A stretch of DNA of 64,000 bases from Laguncularia racemosa (GCA_037954665.1 JBBMOL010000192.1:310001-374000); one strand, 5' to 3'. Shown: positions 45,400 through 58,012, counted from the stretch's first letter. Notes: generated by a model not told the origin, from the sequence alone. Numbers and translations: made by a program.

Positions 45400-45687
45400 G
45401 TTTGTAAATTTTCCTCTATTTTTTTATCCGATTTTTTTTTTTTGTCTTGGTTGTTGCTCTTGATCACGTTTTTCTTTTCTTTTCTTTTCTCTTCTTTTTT
45501 TTTTTTGTCGTGATTTTTACTCTTTTTTTTTTTAACAATCGGCTAGGCGATATTACACTATCAAAAGACAATCAATACTACAAAATTGAAAACGATAATT
45601 GATATGAACGATAGGAGTTAGGGTTTTTGATATTACCTTCCTCAATCGAACTTGATGTTTTGACAAACCTAAGCTTTGATACCAAAC

Positions 45688-46525
45688 TGATACGAACCAC
45701 GCCCACCTGTGACGAAACCCAATACCAATACATTCTGAAATTCGTTGCCTAAGACGCCCAAACACCTAAAGTGGAAACCGCGACCCGTTGTCTATATGCG
45801 AGACAAGAACCTTGGTATAAAATGAAGACGCCACAATCGGGATGAAAGACCGATTGATAAGTCGGGATGAACGCCACGGAAATTAATCCGATAAGTTCGA
45901 TTTAGTTCTTGAAGAACCAAGAGAGGTGCCTCTCAAAAGTTTTTAATGTTCAAAGATGTATGTTGTTCATTGTTCTAAACCCTAGGAGTTTTTATACTAG
46001 GGTTACAATTCGTGTAAAACAAGTCCAAAACGACGTAGTTTAGATAAGTGGAGTAAAAACGCGAAAACAGAACAAGCTGGCCGGTAGGGGATACATGGCC
46101 GTATACACGCCCGTGTACTTTGGCCGTGTACCTTTCTATGCAACTTCTGCCAACATACACGCCCGTGTACTTTGGCTGTGTATCTTTCTGTGCAACTTCT
46201 GGCAACATACATGCCCGTGTACTTTGGCCGTGTATCTTTCTGTGGATTTACTTGACTCCATATACGGCCGTGCCTTGAAAGTACACGCCCTCTTCAGCCC
46301 GTATCCGGTGTGACTTGTATAAGAGCAAGGGTCTTCCCATGGTTGTTCCAATCCGTTCCAACTTCATGATTGCCCCAATCCTTTCCGGCTTTATGGACAT
46401 CCTTTATCAACCCGTTAAGTGCTTCCTTGAGTTGTTTCGCTCGACTTCTTGTGATCGGTCTAGGCGGCACTTCAAGAGGATCCACATTCGTTCTTCCAGC
46501 TTGACTCTCATCATGGATCTCATCA
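45688..46525 (-). repeat. A4 right (5') LTR
   Basis: 838 bp. Keeps the 25 bases lost from the left LTR; minisatellite of about three units at 46095-46255; TATA and telobox arms around 45978-46004. Confidence 0.92.
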
Positions 46526-46739
46526 CAAGTTGAGTCTTAGTGAGTTTATCCATCGTCTTATAAAGCCCGATAAGTGTGCCTGCCGGAATACACAATACAT
46601 AAGCAATAGAAAAGAGGTTAGTATATAAATAATTCCAAGGTTGATTTGTTCAAAAAGGACCCTCATCGCCAAGATTTGAAATCTTTTGGCTCTTGCCCTA
46701 ATGATAAGCCTTGTAAGATTTTGATTCCTATCATCTCCT

Positions 46740-47399
46740 CGAGCCTAAAAAAGATTTGTCCTCAATTTTGACAGATCAAATACAGTAGAGACTCTATATC
46801 CTCCTAGCAAGTTATCTAAAGAAGTATCATTGCAGAATCCTGGTATTTGAAATACCACAAGGGGTGATTGCTTTCTCTCCTCCATTTCTAGGATATACTT
46901 CATCTGCAACACATATAATGGTCCATTATCCACTAAGACCTCTCCTGTCTCAACTTGTTCCACTGATATTGTTGCCTCCTTTCCTGATTCACCCATATAT
47001 CTTTGACCCTCTTGGTCCTCTAATGGTTTGTTTAACAGCTCATGAACCTTTAGAACCTCTGAAAGTGGACACAACTGCCTCTGAACAGTTTAGTCCTCTA
47101 GTGGTTGGCTCATATGATTATGACCTTCAGGAACCTCTGAAGGTTGGCACATCTGTATCTGATAAGTTTTGTCCTTTGTAGTTTAGCTCATGTAACTAGG
47201 AACCTTAGGAACCTCTGAAGGTTAGCATATTTGCTTCTGCACAGTTTGGTCCTCTGATGGTTAGTTCATGTGGTTAAGATCCTCATGAATCTCTAATGGC
47301 CTACAGATTTGTTGCTAAACCTTTTGGACCTCTGAAGGTGACATCGGATTCAGAATGATGCGTTTACCCTCTTTCTGGAATACATATGTATTCCTGAAG
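46740..47399 (-). pseudogene. B4 protease-only polyprotein, C-terminal part
   Basis: Minus-strand remainder of the B4 protein after B5. It begins within the protease tail (FRNTYVFQK.GKR then NPMSPSE), runs through the acidic linker with stops, and ends with DNGPLYVLQMKYILEMEERKQSP and FDLSKLRTNLF before the polypurine tract. The tail in the LTR (46733 downward) again includes IIRARAKRFQ and IIYILTSFLLLMYCVF. Interrupted at 47400 by B5, whose duplication TGAAG lies at 47395-47399 and 53072-53076. Confidence 0.82.
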
Positions 47400-48420
47400 T
47401 GATGTGCCTAAAATCAAGATTAAGCACATGCAATTCAACCAATTGAATAACTCCAAAACATAAGATAAAAAATGGTTCAAAATTGGAACAAATTTTACGT
47501 GAACCCTAATTGTTGTATGATGATCTGAATGCTATATTTCAAGATAATAAAAACCACAATGATGAAATCCTCAATTGAATCATTGAATCAACTTAAAATC
47601 CTAAGTGATTTCCAAACATCAACAATCAAAAGAAGACTGTGATCTTTCTTCCCAACAAAGCCAATTCACGGTTCAAAATGTGGCAAATTTGATGGTTAGA
47701 ACTAATGTCAAAACCAATCAATCTTATAACATGATAATGTGATTACAAATGAAATCAAAATCTGACAAAGAAAAATCCTAATCAACCTTAGATATAACTC
47801 ACTAGTTATGAAAAGGAAAATTACAACAAAGAGAATTGATATTACTCACAATTCACTTTAAAGCCACTCGCTACAATTTCAATTTTTGGGATTGAAATTG
47901 ATAAGAGCAATTTGGATTTAGGATAACCCTAACCCTCACACGTGAAGTGTATGTTCTGAAAACTTCTAAAACTTCCTCAAAACCCTGCTTAAGAAAGTAT
48001 TTATACTTGCTCCCTCTAGGGTTAAAATGTCTACAAAATTACAACTATACCTCTTTAGGATGGTCGATCCTAAAAACACAATTACAATCAAATAAAAGTG
48101 TCCCAAAAGCTTACACATAAATAGTCCAAAGAAATAATTACAAATAAATAAAAATTAGTCTTCAAGATGCCGGGTCTTCAAAGTCATTAGATAAGTGTAT
48201 TGATGAGGTTCCTGACTTACTCTAAAGTGTAGGTAATTTGGCACTCTATAGGACTGATAAATGTACTTGTTGGAATGCACAACAATTATATGATGAGAAT
48301 GAAGAAATTAAGTTAGCTTCCTCAGGATTAGGTTACTCATGAAGGGTTATCAAAACAAAGTTTTGTAAGCCTTTAGCTCAAGCTCTAGTGATAGGTTCTG
48401 TGGGAATCTGATTCCTATCA
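47400..48420 (-). repeat. B5 left (3') LTR
   Basis: TGATGTGCC to CCTATCA; promoter block at 47993-48010 (one change). The LTR-encoded tail here reads PTEPITRA*AKGLQN and lacks the hydrophobic segment seen in B1, B2, B4 and B6. Confidence 0.88.
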
Positions 48421-51400
48421 TCTCTTCAAGCCTCAGGAAGATTTACCCTCAAATCTAATAGGTCTTCATGCATGTCGTCTAGCAAATATGGTGACAGATC
48501 TGCAACATTAAAGGTTGCTAATACACCATACTCTCTTAGTAACTCTATCTGGTAGGCATTGTTGTTGATGTGTTTTAAAACTCTAAACGGTTCGTCTGAT
48601 CTGGGAGACAACTTCTGTGACTTCTTATGTGGAAACTTGTCCCTACTAAGATTAATCCAGACTAAGTCACCTGGATTATAAATGTGATTTTTTCTATTTC
48701 TGTTTCCTTGAATTTTCTGCTGTTCCTAGGTCTTCTAAAGGCGTTCAACTGTTTTGTCATGAATTTGCTGGATCTGCCTGGCTCGTTCCACTCTACTAAG
48801 ACTATTTTCCTTTGTTGCTGTTCCTATTAGAAAATCTAATGGAATAGAATGATTATAGCCATACACAACTTCAAAGGGAGACTTATTGGTTGAACTATGA
48901 GTAGACCTATTATAAGCGAACTCAACAATAGGAAGACACAAGTCCCAATCAGTAAGATTCTTACTAACAGTTGCTCTAAGTAAGTTGCCAAGTGTACGGT
49001 TGATAACCTCTGTCTGGCCGTCGGTCTATAGATGGCAAGATGTACTATACATAAGCTTAATACCTAGTCTTCTCCATAGCGTCTTCTAAAAGAAACTAAG
49101 AAACTTAGTGTCTTTGTCTAACACTATGCTATGTGGAACTCCATGAAATTTGACAATTTCCTGCACAAAAACGTTAGCAATAAAAAGGACATCATATGTT
49201 TTGTGACAGGGTATAAAATGAGACATTTTGCTAAATCTTTCAACAACTACCATGATAGAATCCTTTCCTCTTTATGTCCTAAGCAACCCCAACACAAAAT
49301 CCATATTGATATCAATTTAGCGTTTGACGGGTATAGGTAAAGGCATGTATTCACCTTGTATGCCTTTCTTTCCTTTAGCTCTCTTGCAAACGCCACATCT
49401 TTCTAACACCCTATGGACATCCTTTATCATACCCTTCCAATATAAATTCTCTCTCAATATGGCTAGGGTTCTCTTCTCACTAAAGTGCCCAAACAATCCG
49501 CTTGCATGTGCTTCCCTTATTAATAGTTCCCTCATAGATCCAGAAGGTATACATAACTTCCTAGATTTATATAAAAACCGCTCAATCATGTAATAACCCT
49601 CATACATCTTGCCCCTATAACATTTTTCCATAACAACTCCAAATTAATCATCACATACATATTGTTCCTTTAACAATTTAAAACCCAGTAGTTTTGACTG
49701 AAGAGAAGTGATAAGTACATACTTGCATGACAAAGCATCAACAACAATATTCTGATTACCCTTCTTGTACTTTACCACATATGCAAAACCCTCTAAAAAC
49801 TCTACTCACTTAGCTTGCCGCTTAGACAGATTCTGCTAACCCTTGAAATGCTTTAATGACTCATGATCTATATAGATAATAAATTCTCTCGGGAGAAGAT
49901 AATGCTGCCATTGGAGCCCTCACTAAGGAATAAAATTCCTTATCATAAATAGAATAGTTTAAAGTTGCACCACTCAACTTTTCACTAAAATATGCTATAG
50001 GTCTCTTTTCCTACATTAATACAACACTAATCCTTATCTTAGAAGCATCACATTCTAGCTAAAAAACTTTGTTAAAGTCAGGTAAAGCCAATAATAGATC
50101 ACAAGTGAGTTTTTCTTTTACTTCTTCGAAACTCCTCTAGGCCCTTTCACTCCAGACGAAAGGAACATTTTTCTTAGTCAATTCTGTGAGAGGACTGACA
50201 ATGCTACTGAAATTATGGACAAAGTGCCTATAAAAGGATGTTAGTCCATGGAAACTCTTTACCTCAATGACTGAGGTGGGTTTTGGCCATTCTCTGATTG
50301 CCTTCACTTTCTCCTCATCCAGCTTAACACTTGAGCCAGATACAATAAAACTTAAAAATGTTACCTCAGTTTGGTAAAAGGAACACTTCTGGAGATTTGC
50401 AAATAGCTACTGTGCCCTCAACATTGAAAATACTGCCTGAAGATGCTTCACATGATGTTCTAAGTCTTTGTTGTATATTAGAATATCATCAAAATAAATA
50501 ACAACAAATTTACCTAGAAACTCCTTCAATACATGATTCATCAATCGCATAAATGTACTAGGAGCATTACTCAAGCCAAATAGCATAACCAACCACTCAT
50601 ATAGTCCATGGCGTGTTTTAAAAGCAGTTTTCCATTCATCTCCCTCTCTCATTCGAATTTGGTGATATTCACTTTTAAGATCCACTTTGGAGAAAACCTG
50701 TGAACCATGCAACTCATCCAACATATCATCAAGTTTAGGGATGGGATACCTGTATTTGATGGTGGTTTTGTTGATGGCTTTACTATTGATACACATTTTC
50801 CAAATACTATCCTTCTTAGGAACAAGAAGGGCTGGAACAACACAAGGATTGAGACTCTTCTTGATAAATCCCCACTCAACCAACTCATCTACTTAGCATT
50901 TCAATTCTCTAGCCTCCTCGGGATTCATGCGGTATGCTGGTCGATTTGGTAATACTGACCCTGGCATAAGATTAATGGCATTCTCCATCCCTCTCAAAGA
51001 TAGTAAACCTACTAGTAAATCATTAGTAAAAATATCAGTGTACTCATTTAATACCTGAGATATTGCTGAGGGTAGAGACTAATGTTGCTACACCCCTAGG
51101 GCATATCTCAACTGTAGCAAGTATACTAAGTCTCTTCTATCATAATTCTCTCCAACTTACCCTGTCCCATCAGTAATACTTTCTTTTCCCCAGAATTATT
51201 AAACTGCACTGGATCCTTTTTTTACTTCAGATGGCCTACTGATTTGTTGCTAAACCCTTTGAACTTCTGAAGGCCACATCAGATTTAGAATAATGCACTT
51301 TCCCTCCTTTTAGAATATATAAGTATTTCTGAAGCCATCATGTAAGACCCTCTTGTCATATAACCAAGGCCTGCTATGTAATATATGGGATGTAAGACCC

Positions 51401-51714
51401 TCTTGTCATAGTATTTATCCCCTACACTAAATGGTACCCTAGCTTATTTGGGTCACATGTAAACTCCCCTAATCATTAAGCCAATGCAATTTATACGGTT
51501 TAGGATGTGGAGTAGTGGTAAGTTTTGGTTTCAATATTAACGATGTTGCTACCACATTGGTACAACTACCACCATCAACTATAAGGACACATAAATTTTC
51601 TTATACCCTGCAAGAAGTATGGAACAAATTTTCCCTTTGTTCATCATCCTTAATAGTGAAAGTAGTCAATGTCTGGCGTAATACATTAGTAGAATGAAAA
51701 GTTTTACTAGACAT
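48421..51714 (-). pseudogene. B5 protease-RT-RNase H-integrase, decayed
   Basis: The start ATG at 51714 gives MSSKTFHSTNVLRQ, then ENLFHTSCRV and a damaged protease (51240-51640). RT at 50960-50400 is well preserved: KSLNPCVVPALLVPKKD, LDDMLDELHGSQVFSKVDLKS, FGLSNAPSTFMRLMNHVL and YFDDILIYN. RNase H (about 50100-49750) is broken by stops. Integrase: the zinc domain REAHASGLFGHF...CGVCKRAKG (49630-49320), core remnants near 49250-49020 and LPIVEFAYNRSTHSSTNKSPFEVVYGYN (48941-48735), then the C-terminal DEPFRVLKHINNNAYQIEL ending LRVNLPEA at 48426. Both first integrase motifs carry stops or changes. It is old and inactive; it shows what the full B pol looks like. Confidence 0.87.
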
Positions 51715-52308
51715 GATGGTGTTTAAACCCAATAACATAATAATTATCCTTACACTTCTACAGTTCAAGCACACAACTAAGCCACAAATGAAGTACACAC
51801 AACTACTTTCAAGTAGATAGAATTAAATTCAACTATAAGTGTTTAAGTAATTAGTTCAATTACTTTCACACTTTAATGACTTGTTTGATTTTCAAATTCT
51901 ACTACTCACTTTCCTTTTTCTTGTCTTGGCTTCTCTCCACTTACATACACAATTGGCAATAAGGAAACACATACACAACACACCATTCACTGCCACATAA
52001 ATTCCCTTTATTGTTACGGTTCACAATGTTTCACGCTACCAACAACAAATAGCTTGACAACACATACAACAAGCAACACCGAATGTACACACCCTTCACT
52101 AAGTTTAAAAATAAATAAATAAATAAATACAACACTACATACAATCCTCCTTAAGCCATGGTACACTTCACACTTCCACAAACTACAACCAAAACTGCAA
52201 CTTCAATGCAAAATAAGGCAGCTCACTTTGAAATTCAAAAAGGAGTTCAATAAGTGCAAGATTCCACAATTGGTAAGAAGTTATTTCAAATTCAAATGAC
52301 ACACAAAA
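51715..52308 (-). other. B5 leader, partly deleted
   Basis: Non-coding, similar to the B6 leader (61150-62280). It ends abruptly inside right-LTR sequence with no primer site. Confidence 0.6.
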
Positions 52309-53071
52309 GGCCAATTCACGATTTAAAATGTGGCAAATTTGATGGTTAGAACTAATGTCAAAACTAATCAATCTTATAACATGATAAAGTGATTACAAAT
52401 GAAATCAAAATTTGACTAAGAACAATCGTAATCAACCTTAGATATAACTCACTAGTGATGAAAAGGAAAATTACAACAAAGAGAATCGATATTACTCACA
52501 ATTCACTTTGAAGCCACTAGCCACAATTTCAATTTTTGAGATTGAAATTGATAAGAGCAATTTAGATTTAGGATAACCCTAACCTTCACACATGAAGTGT
52601 ATGTTCTAAAAATCTTCTAAAACTTTCTCAAAACCCTACTTAAGCAAGTATTTATACTTGCTTTATTTAGGGTTAAAATGTCCACAAAATTACAACTATG
52701 CCACTTTAGGGTGGACAATCCTAAAAACACAATTACAATCAAATAAAAGTGTCACAAAAGCTTACACATAAATAGTCTAAAGAAATAATTAAAAATAAAT
52801 AAAAATTAGTCTTCAAGATGCCGGGTCTTCAAAGTCATTAGATATGTGTCCTGATGAGGTTCCTGACCCACTCTAAAGTGTAGGTAATTTGGCACTCTGT
52901 AAGACTGATAAATGTACCTGTTGGAATGCACAACAATTATATAATGAGAATGAAGAAATTAAGTTAGCTTCCTCAAGATTAGGTTGCTCATGAAAGGTTC
53001 TCAAAACTAATTTTTATAAGCCTTTAGCTCGGGCTCTAGTGATAGGTCCTATGGGAATCTGATTCCTATCA
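52309..53071 (-). repeat. B5 right (5') LTR, truncated
   Basis: Aligns with the left LTR from about 47663 onward; the first ~260 bases are missing. The promoter palindrome is perfect at 52644-52661. Confidence 0.85.
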
Positions 53072-53076
53072 TGAAG

Positions 53077-53474
53077 CCATGATGTAAGACTCTACTATCA
53101 TATAACCATGGCCTACTAAGTAATATATGGGATGTACACATAGAAAGAATATCACATTCAATCTCATCACAGTACTTATCCCCTATATTGAAATGTACCT
53201 TAGCCCTTTAGATCACATAAAGACTCTCCTAATCATTTAATCAATGTAATGTGTAGGGTTTAGGATGTGGGGTAGTTATAAGTTTCAATTTCAATACTAA
53301 TGATGCAGCTACAACATTAGTACAACTACCACCATCAACAATAATGACACATAAGTTTCCTTGTACCCTATAAGAAGTATGGAACAAATTTTCTCTTTGT
53401 CCTTCATCAATAGTTGGAGAAGAAGTCAATACTTGATGTACTAAATCAGTAGAAGTATACACATCATTTGACAT
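53077..53474 (-). pseudogene. B4 protease-only polyprotein, N-terminal part
   Basis: ATG at 53474: MSNDVYTSTDLVHQVLTSSPTIDEGQRENLFHTSYRVQ, then protease IIVDGGSCTNVVAASLVLKLKL to about 53241, then stops. The opening MSND equals the start of the B0 gag, which suggests gag was deleted between its first codons and the protease. Continues across B5 at 47399. Confidence 0.83.
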
Positions 53475-54290
53475 GGTTGCAAACTAACTTCAACAACTTA
53501 ACAACACACTTCACTACACGTAATCCTTCAAATTCACACCACCACACACACCTCACTCCTACACGGTGCAACCAATTCACTACAACACCACTACACGTTG
53601 TAACTCTTCAATTTAAAACACCCTTACACCGCCACACATACACACAATCACAGTGCACTCACTTCACCATAACACCAATTCACGTTGCAACACCTTCACC
53701 TTAACACACACACAACAATTCAAAGTATATAATTCCTTGCCACTACACAACTTCAATTCGCCCCTCACACCACACAATTTACACTACAAACCACAAACAA
53801 AAGGCAGCAACAAATTCAAATTCAAATTCCACTCCTTAATGTAACTTTCCACAAATGGTAAGAATCAAATTTCAAATTCAAATGAAATGTATTCAATACC
53901 ACTCAATAGCTACTTCAACTTAAAGAAGGTATTTGAATTCAAATGATTTCCTTTTTCCCCACATAAGTTCAATTTGAAAATGTTAAAAGATAATCTACAA
54001 CTTCCGAAATCATACAAGGATCACACTTCCCTTTTACCAAAAATATTGTATTTCTAATTCCACAACAAACACTAGGAAATACACTTCTTATTTTCCCTTC
54101 AAAGACCATGACAACAAAAAACATGACAAGGAAATCACAATTGCTCTACGTCTACAACAAGAAGCAGTAACTACAACTCCTCAACAACACAATTAAACAA
54201 TGCAATCACCACTTCACAATTTCTAATCAAGATGTTAAGAACCCTAAAATTACAAAATCACAATTGCAAAATCCCTTCTCACAACCTACG
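53475..54290 (-). other. B4 untranslated leader
   Basis: No gene. CACAC-rich (53520-53720) and homologous to the B0 leader (for example AATTCAAATGATTTCC at 53936). Confidence 0.6.
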
Positions 54291-54443
54291 CTCTGATGCC
54301 AAATTATAATTTGCCTTAAATCCAAAGAACATAAACATAACCAATTGAAGAATTCAATCAAACCAAAATTCTCAAAAAGGTGTGATGAACAATTTCCAAG
54401 GGAACCTTAATTGTATGAAAGAACTAGCTTTGATACCAAAAGA
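54291..54443 (-). repeat. Outer U5-plus-primer unit of B4, outside the LTR
   Basis: Contains a diverged LTR terminus (TAATTTGCC at 54307) between an outer primer-like site (minus TGGCATCAGAGC, 54289-54300) and the inner site (minus TGGTATCAAAGC near 54429-54440) next to the actual LTR end at 54444. Confidence 0.7.
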
Positions 54444-55612
54444 TGATGTGCCTAAATGATCAAATTCAAGAACATGAAACCAATTGAAAAACCACTTCAA
54501 CAAATCCCAAAAATAGCATGAAGAACAATTTCCAAATGAACCCTAATTGTATGAACAACTTGTTCTGATACCAAATGATGATATGCTTAATTGACAAAAG
54601 CATATACGTACAACAAATGAAGCGATTCCAATCAACACCAACTCCACAAGTGGCGTGAACCCTAAATCCCTTATGAATCCAATTTGTAAATCAAATAACC
54701 TTAATACCAAATGATGATGTGCTCAATAGGATCAAGCATGCAATACAAGATCAAATGGAAATCTAATGATTAAGACTACTAAAACGACATGAATCCCTTA
54801 AGCAAAGGCTTCCATGCAAATTTTGCAAATTCCACTAGAATTGAATAATTCACAATGACATTACAATTTAGGATCTAATTCCACTAAATTGCAAGCAATC
54901 CAAGGATAGAAAATGACCCTAAAATGATGTGATAATCTAGAACAAACTAAGACACAATCCAAATCACAACTAGATATGACATACTAGTATGAAATGGAAT
55001 CAACTAAGGAATTGATATTACTCACAAATCCTTAAGTTGTACTCACCACAATCTTTAAAGAATTGATAAGAGTCTTATGAAAATTTAGAGTATGAACCGT
55101 AATTCTCACAAAAAATAGGCAGCACTTTTGTTTTCTCTCAACCTTCCCCCGTAAACCTTACTTAAGCAAGTATTTATACTTGCTCCACTTAGGGTTAAAA
55201 TGACTAAACAATTACATCTATGCCACTAAAGGGTGGCTGGTCCTAAGTCTACAATTACAACTAAATAAAATGTCCCAAAAAGCTTACAAAATAAATGGTT
55301 CAAAGAAAAGTAAAAAATACAAAAATAGTCTTCATAAGCTAGCTCTTCAATGGAATTCGTCAGTCCAGCTCATCTTCGGTTTAGGTTGGTCCATGGATAA
55401 CGCATAAGCTGAGTCTTAGTGAGTTTGTCCATCACCCTGTAAAGCTCGATAAGTGTGCCTGCTGGAATACACAATACATAAATAATACAAAAGAGGTTAG
55501 TATATAAATAATTCTAGGGTCGATTTGTTCAAAAAGGACCCTCATTGCCAAGATTTGAAATCTTTTGGCTCTTGCCCTAATGATAGGTCTTGTAGGATTT
55601 TGATTCCTATCA
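54444..55612 (-). repeat. B4 right (5') LTR
   Basis: 1169 bp. Two extra units (54444-54578, 54579-54714) precede the third terminus at 54715. Promoter palindrome perfect at 55166-55183. Ends CCTATCA. Confidence 0.88.
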
Positions 55613-56104
55613 CTGGGTAAGCTAATGCCTAATACGTGAGTACTACACAGACATGCACGTGCCACACAACAATCATATCACATACATATATACAACAGTA
55701 ATATTTAATACATCAAATCATTAAATTACTTATAATCACTTAATCTATAATCAACATGGGGTACTCGTGACCTCAATGCGCATATTGTATTTGTAAACCT
55801 CACAAAATTCCAAAATAGGGTATAAATCATTGGAAGAAATTTTGGAGACATTTCTAAAAATCAATAGGATATACAATCTTATGCCCAAGGACTAAGTTCC
55901 ATAACTCTAAAATATTATGTGAAAATCCTTAATTGATTCCTAAAATGTAAAACAATAGCTCAAACCTTAATATAAAAATCTAAACCTTAAAATAGGAATT
56001 CAAAATTGTATATTGACTTGTAAACTCTAAATCAACAATTTAAACCTTAATTTGAATGGCAAAACCTAAAACGATAAATTAAACTCTAAACTTTAACACA
56101 AACC

Positions 56105-56135
<31 letters not shown>

Positions 56136-58012
56136 TCGAAAACCCCAAACTAATTAACAAACACTAAAGTCATAAATAGGAAACGTTGAAACTAACTTCA
56201 AGCTCAAAAAACCTAAAATTTAACCTAAATAAAATTGAAACCTAAATGACTGTAATTTACCTCATAATTAATATAAAAGATTCAACAATTTAATTAAAAC
56301 TAACCCTATTAGTTAATCAAATTAGGCAAGGTAAAAGATAGAAAACAATTCCCATTCTAACACCCCCTAATTGGCATGAACATAAAGGGTGAAATGGCCA
56401 ATTTGCATTCATCATTAGTCTAGATAAATAACCTAATTTATTCTCTATAAATTACGCTAACCAAGGCCTAAATTAAATTTGGAAATTCCTCTATCTAAGC
56501 CCCATTCAAGGCTCATTTCATTATAAGAAAACAAGAGAAGTTAAATGAGCTAAAGCAAACTTCCCCCCCCCCCCCCCCAACCTAACTAGCTAACTTGAAT
56601 GTGGAACCTTACTAAGAAAGCAACTAAAAACTAACTAAATGCAAGGACAATTGGGGATTAAGCATGTAGCAAATTGATGCACAAAACCTTAAGTATGTCA
56701 AACCTAAAACCTGTCGATCGATGTTGAAATTGGAATTCCCACGAATCGTCTTGAATAAGTTGTAATTCGTAACTAGACCCCAACCACACTTGTTGATTGA
56801 AACCTAAGCTATCAATGATTTCCCCAAGCATTTGTGTTGAAGAAATCGTGGAGTTCTTTTTCAAAGAACAAGAGAGAGCTTTTCTAAAAGAAATTGTATT
56901 TCAAATTATGAATAATCATGCCGTGTTTTCCCCCCTAAATCGTGATATATGGTTATCACATGACAAAAGAATAACCTAAGTTTCCAAATATAGAAAAACT
57001 GACCTTCCTTCCTAATGACCAAAAATCTTATAACTAAATATACTAAAACACAAAACCAAACAAATAAAACAAAGCTTAACAAAACTGAGTGGTTCTACCT
57101 TTTTCAGCTCAATTTCCTTTTTCAAAATGAATTATTCTAAAACTTCCATATCCTTGCATCCCTTTGTGAAAACGTGAATCAAGTTAATAAAGGCTGGTTC
57201 TCATTTAGTGTAACTTGGTTCCTTCTCTTGTAGGTCTGATGTGTGAACCCTAGGTGTTTCAAACCTAGAACTCGACGTCGCTATTTGAATCAATTACCCC
57301 GAGGACCGTCTTGAACAAGTATGGCATAACTAGACCCCAATCACACCTGTTGACTAAAACTTAAGTTATCAAAAGGGTTTCCTAGAAATTCAGTTAAGAA
57401 TTCCTATGGAAGAGTTCTTTTGCAAAAGAACAAAAAGAGGGTTTTGTTTCCACGAAAAGGTGTTTGTTTTAATTCAATAATATCATCTCCATGGCTAGCC
57501 CCTTACACCACATATATAGTATACAAATAACAATATGGAAAACCTAAGTTGCCTAATCTATCCTTATCCTCATTTGACAAGTAGGCAACTAAATAATATA
57601 AATTACAAACCAAACAAATAAAAATCGAACTAAACTAAATGTGTTTCCTTGTTTTGTTGGTTCAATAAAATTATTCTAAGGCCTCTAAATCATCACTTCC
57701 CTCCATGGTCACGTGAATCAAGTTGACAAGTGTTGTGTCTCCTTTATTGTAGCTTGATTCCTTGGCTTGTAAGTCCAAGACTAATCTTTGTAGAGCTTCG
57801 TTCATCCTCTTAGATCTAGCTCAAGTCATTGGGCCTCCAATACCATGTAATGGATCATGGGATTTTGGTTCCTTCCTTTTAGATGCTAGCTGATCCTCAT
57901 CAAGTTCCATGACTAGTCCTTGCAAAGCTTCACTCATTCGCTTAGTTCTAACTTAGGTCATTGGGCCTCTAATACCATGTAATAGGTCTTGGGACTTTGG
58001 TTTATTCCTTTT
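55613..58012. other. AT-rich spacer and probable family-D LTR
   Basis: No coding frame of interest. It holds (AAT)n at 56106-56133, a run of 16 C at 56563-56578, a tandem direct repeat of about 550 bases (56674-57239 and 57240-57775) and a shorter duplication of about 120 bases (57790-58034). The stretch next to 58034 is the 3' LTR of D on the minus strand; its far end was not found. Confidence 0.5.
56674..57775. repeat. Two diverged tandem copies of a ~550-bp unit
   Basis: Shared landmarks in order: CGTCTTGAA.AAGT near 56747 and 57310; AACTAGACCCCAA at 56769 and 57332; an AAAGAACAA string near 56862 and 57425; GTGAATCAAGTT at 57174 and 57713. Likely an old duplication inside the D LTR. Confidence 0.6.

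Larger units (their letters stand above)
41101..45687 (-). other. A4 leader, split by B2, with primer site
   Basis: Primer site TGGTATCAAAGC (minus) at 45673-45684; donor-like GAAG|GTAATATC at 45636; T-rich complement of the A-rich leader at 45415-45535; TACTAAT near 41115-41121 and acceptor-like CTGCAAG near 41105. B2 lies inside this predicted intron. Confidence 0.55.
35686..46525 (-). mobile_element. A4: family-A retrotransposon inside the B4 LTR, holding B2
   Basis: LTRs 35686-36498 (813 bp) and 45688-46525 (838 bp), flanked by CAAGT on both sides (35681-35685, 46526-46530). The pol region is full-length in layout (RT, RNase H and integrase all present) but has many stops and two or more frameshifts. 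B2 sits in the leader. Confidence 0.94.
34721..46733 (-). repeat. B4 left (3') LTR, split by A4
   Basis: Begins with two extra U5-plus-primer units: 34721-34854 and 34855-34989, each ending ATACCAAATGA. The third terminus at 34990 leads into the LTR body. The promoter palindrome at 35442-35459 has one change. After A4 it resumes at 46531 and ends GATTCCTATCA. Confidence 0.85.
47400..53071 (-). mobile_element. B5: family-B retrotransposon with pol but no gag
   Basis: Left LTR 47400-48420 (1021 bp); right LTR truncated to about 52309-53071. TGAAG flanks both ends. The internal region has protease, RT, RNase H and integrase in gypsy order, all decayed, and no gag upstream of the protease. The start of the right LTR, the primer site and part of the leader are deleted at about 52308. 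Confidence 0.9.
34721..55612 (-). mobile_element. B4: family-B retrotransposon holding A4, B2 and B5
   Basis: Left LTR 34721-35685 plus 46531-46733 (1168 bp) and right LTR 54444-55612 (1169 bp). Flanks are CGGGG (34716-34720) and CTGGG (55613-55617), a 5-bp duplication with one mismatch. The left LTR is split by A4 and the protease frame by B5. The right LTR is preceded by a further U5-plus-primer unit (54307-54443). Confidence 0.85.

Noticed and set aside
56563..56578. Run of 16 C as a functional tract
   Set aside because: Isolated homopolymer with no nearby coding or LTR boundary; could also be an assembly artefact.
56797..56979. 60-residue frame beginning MKPKLSM in the spacer
   Set aside because: Lies in a tandem-duplicated non-coding unit whose second copy does not keep the frame.
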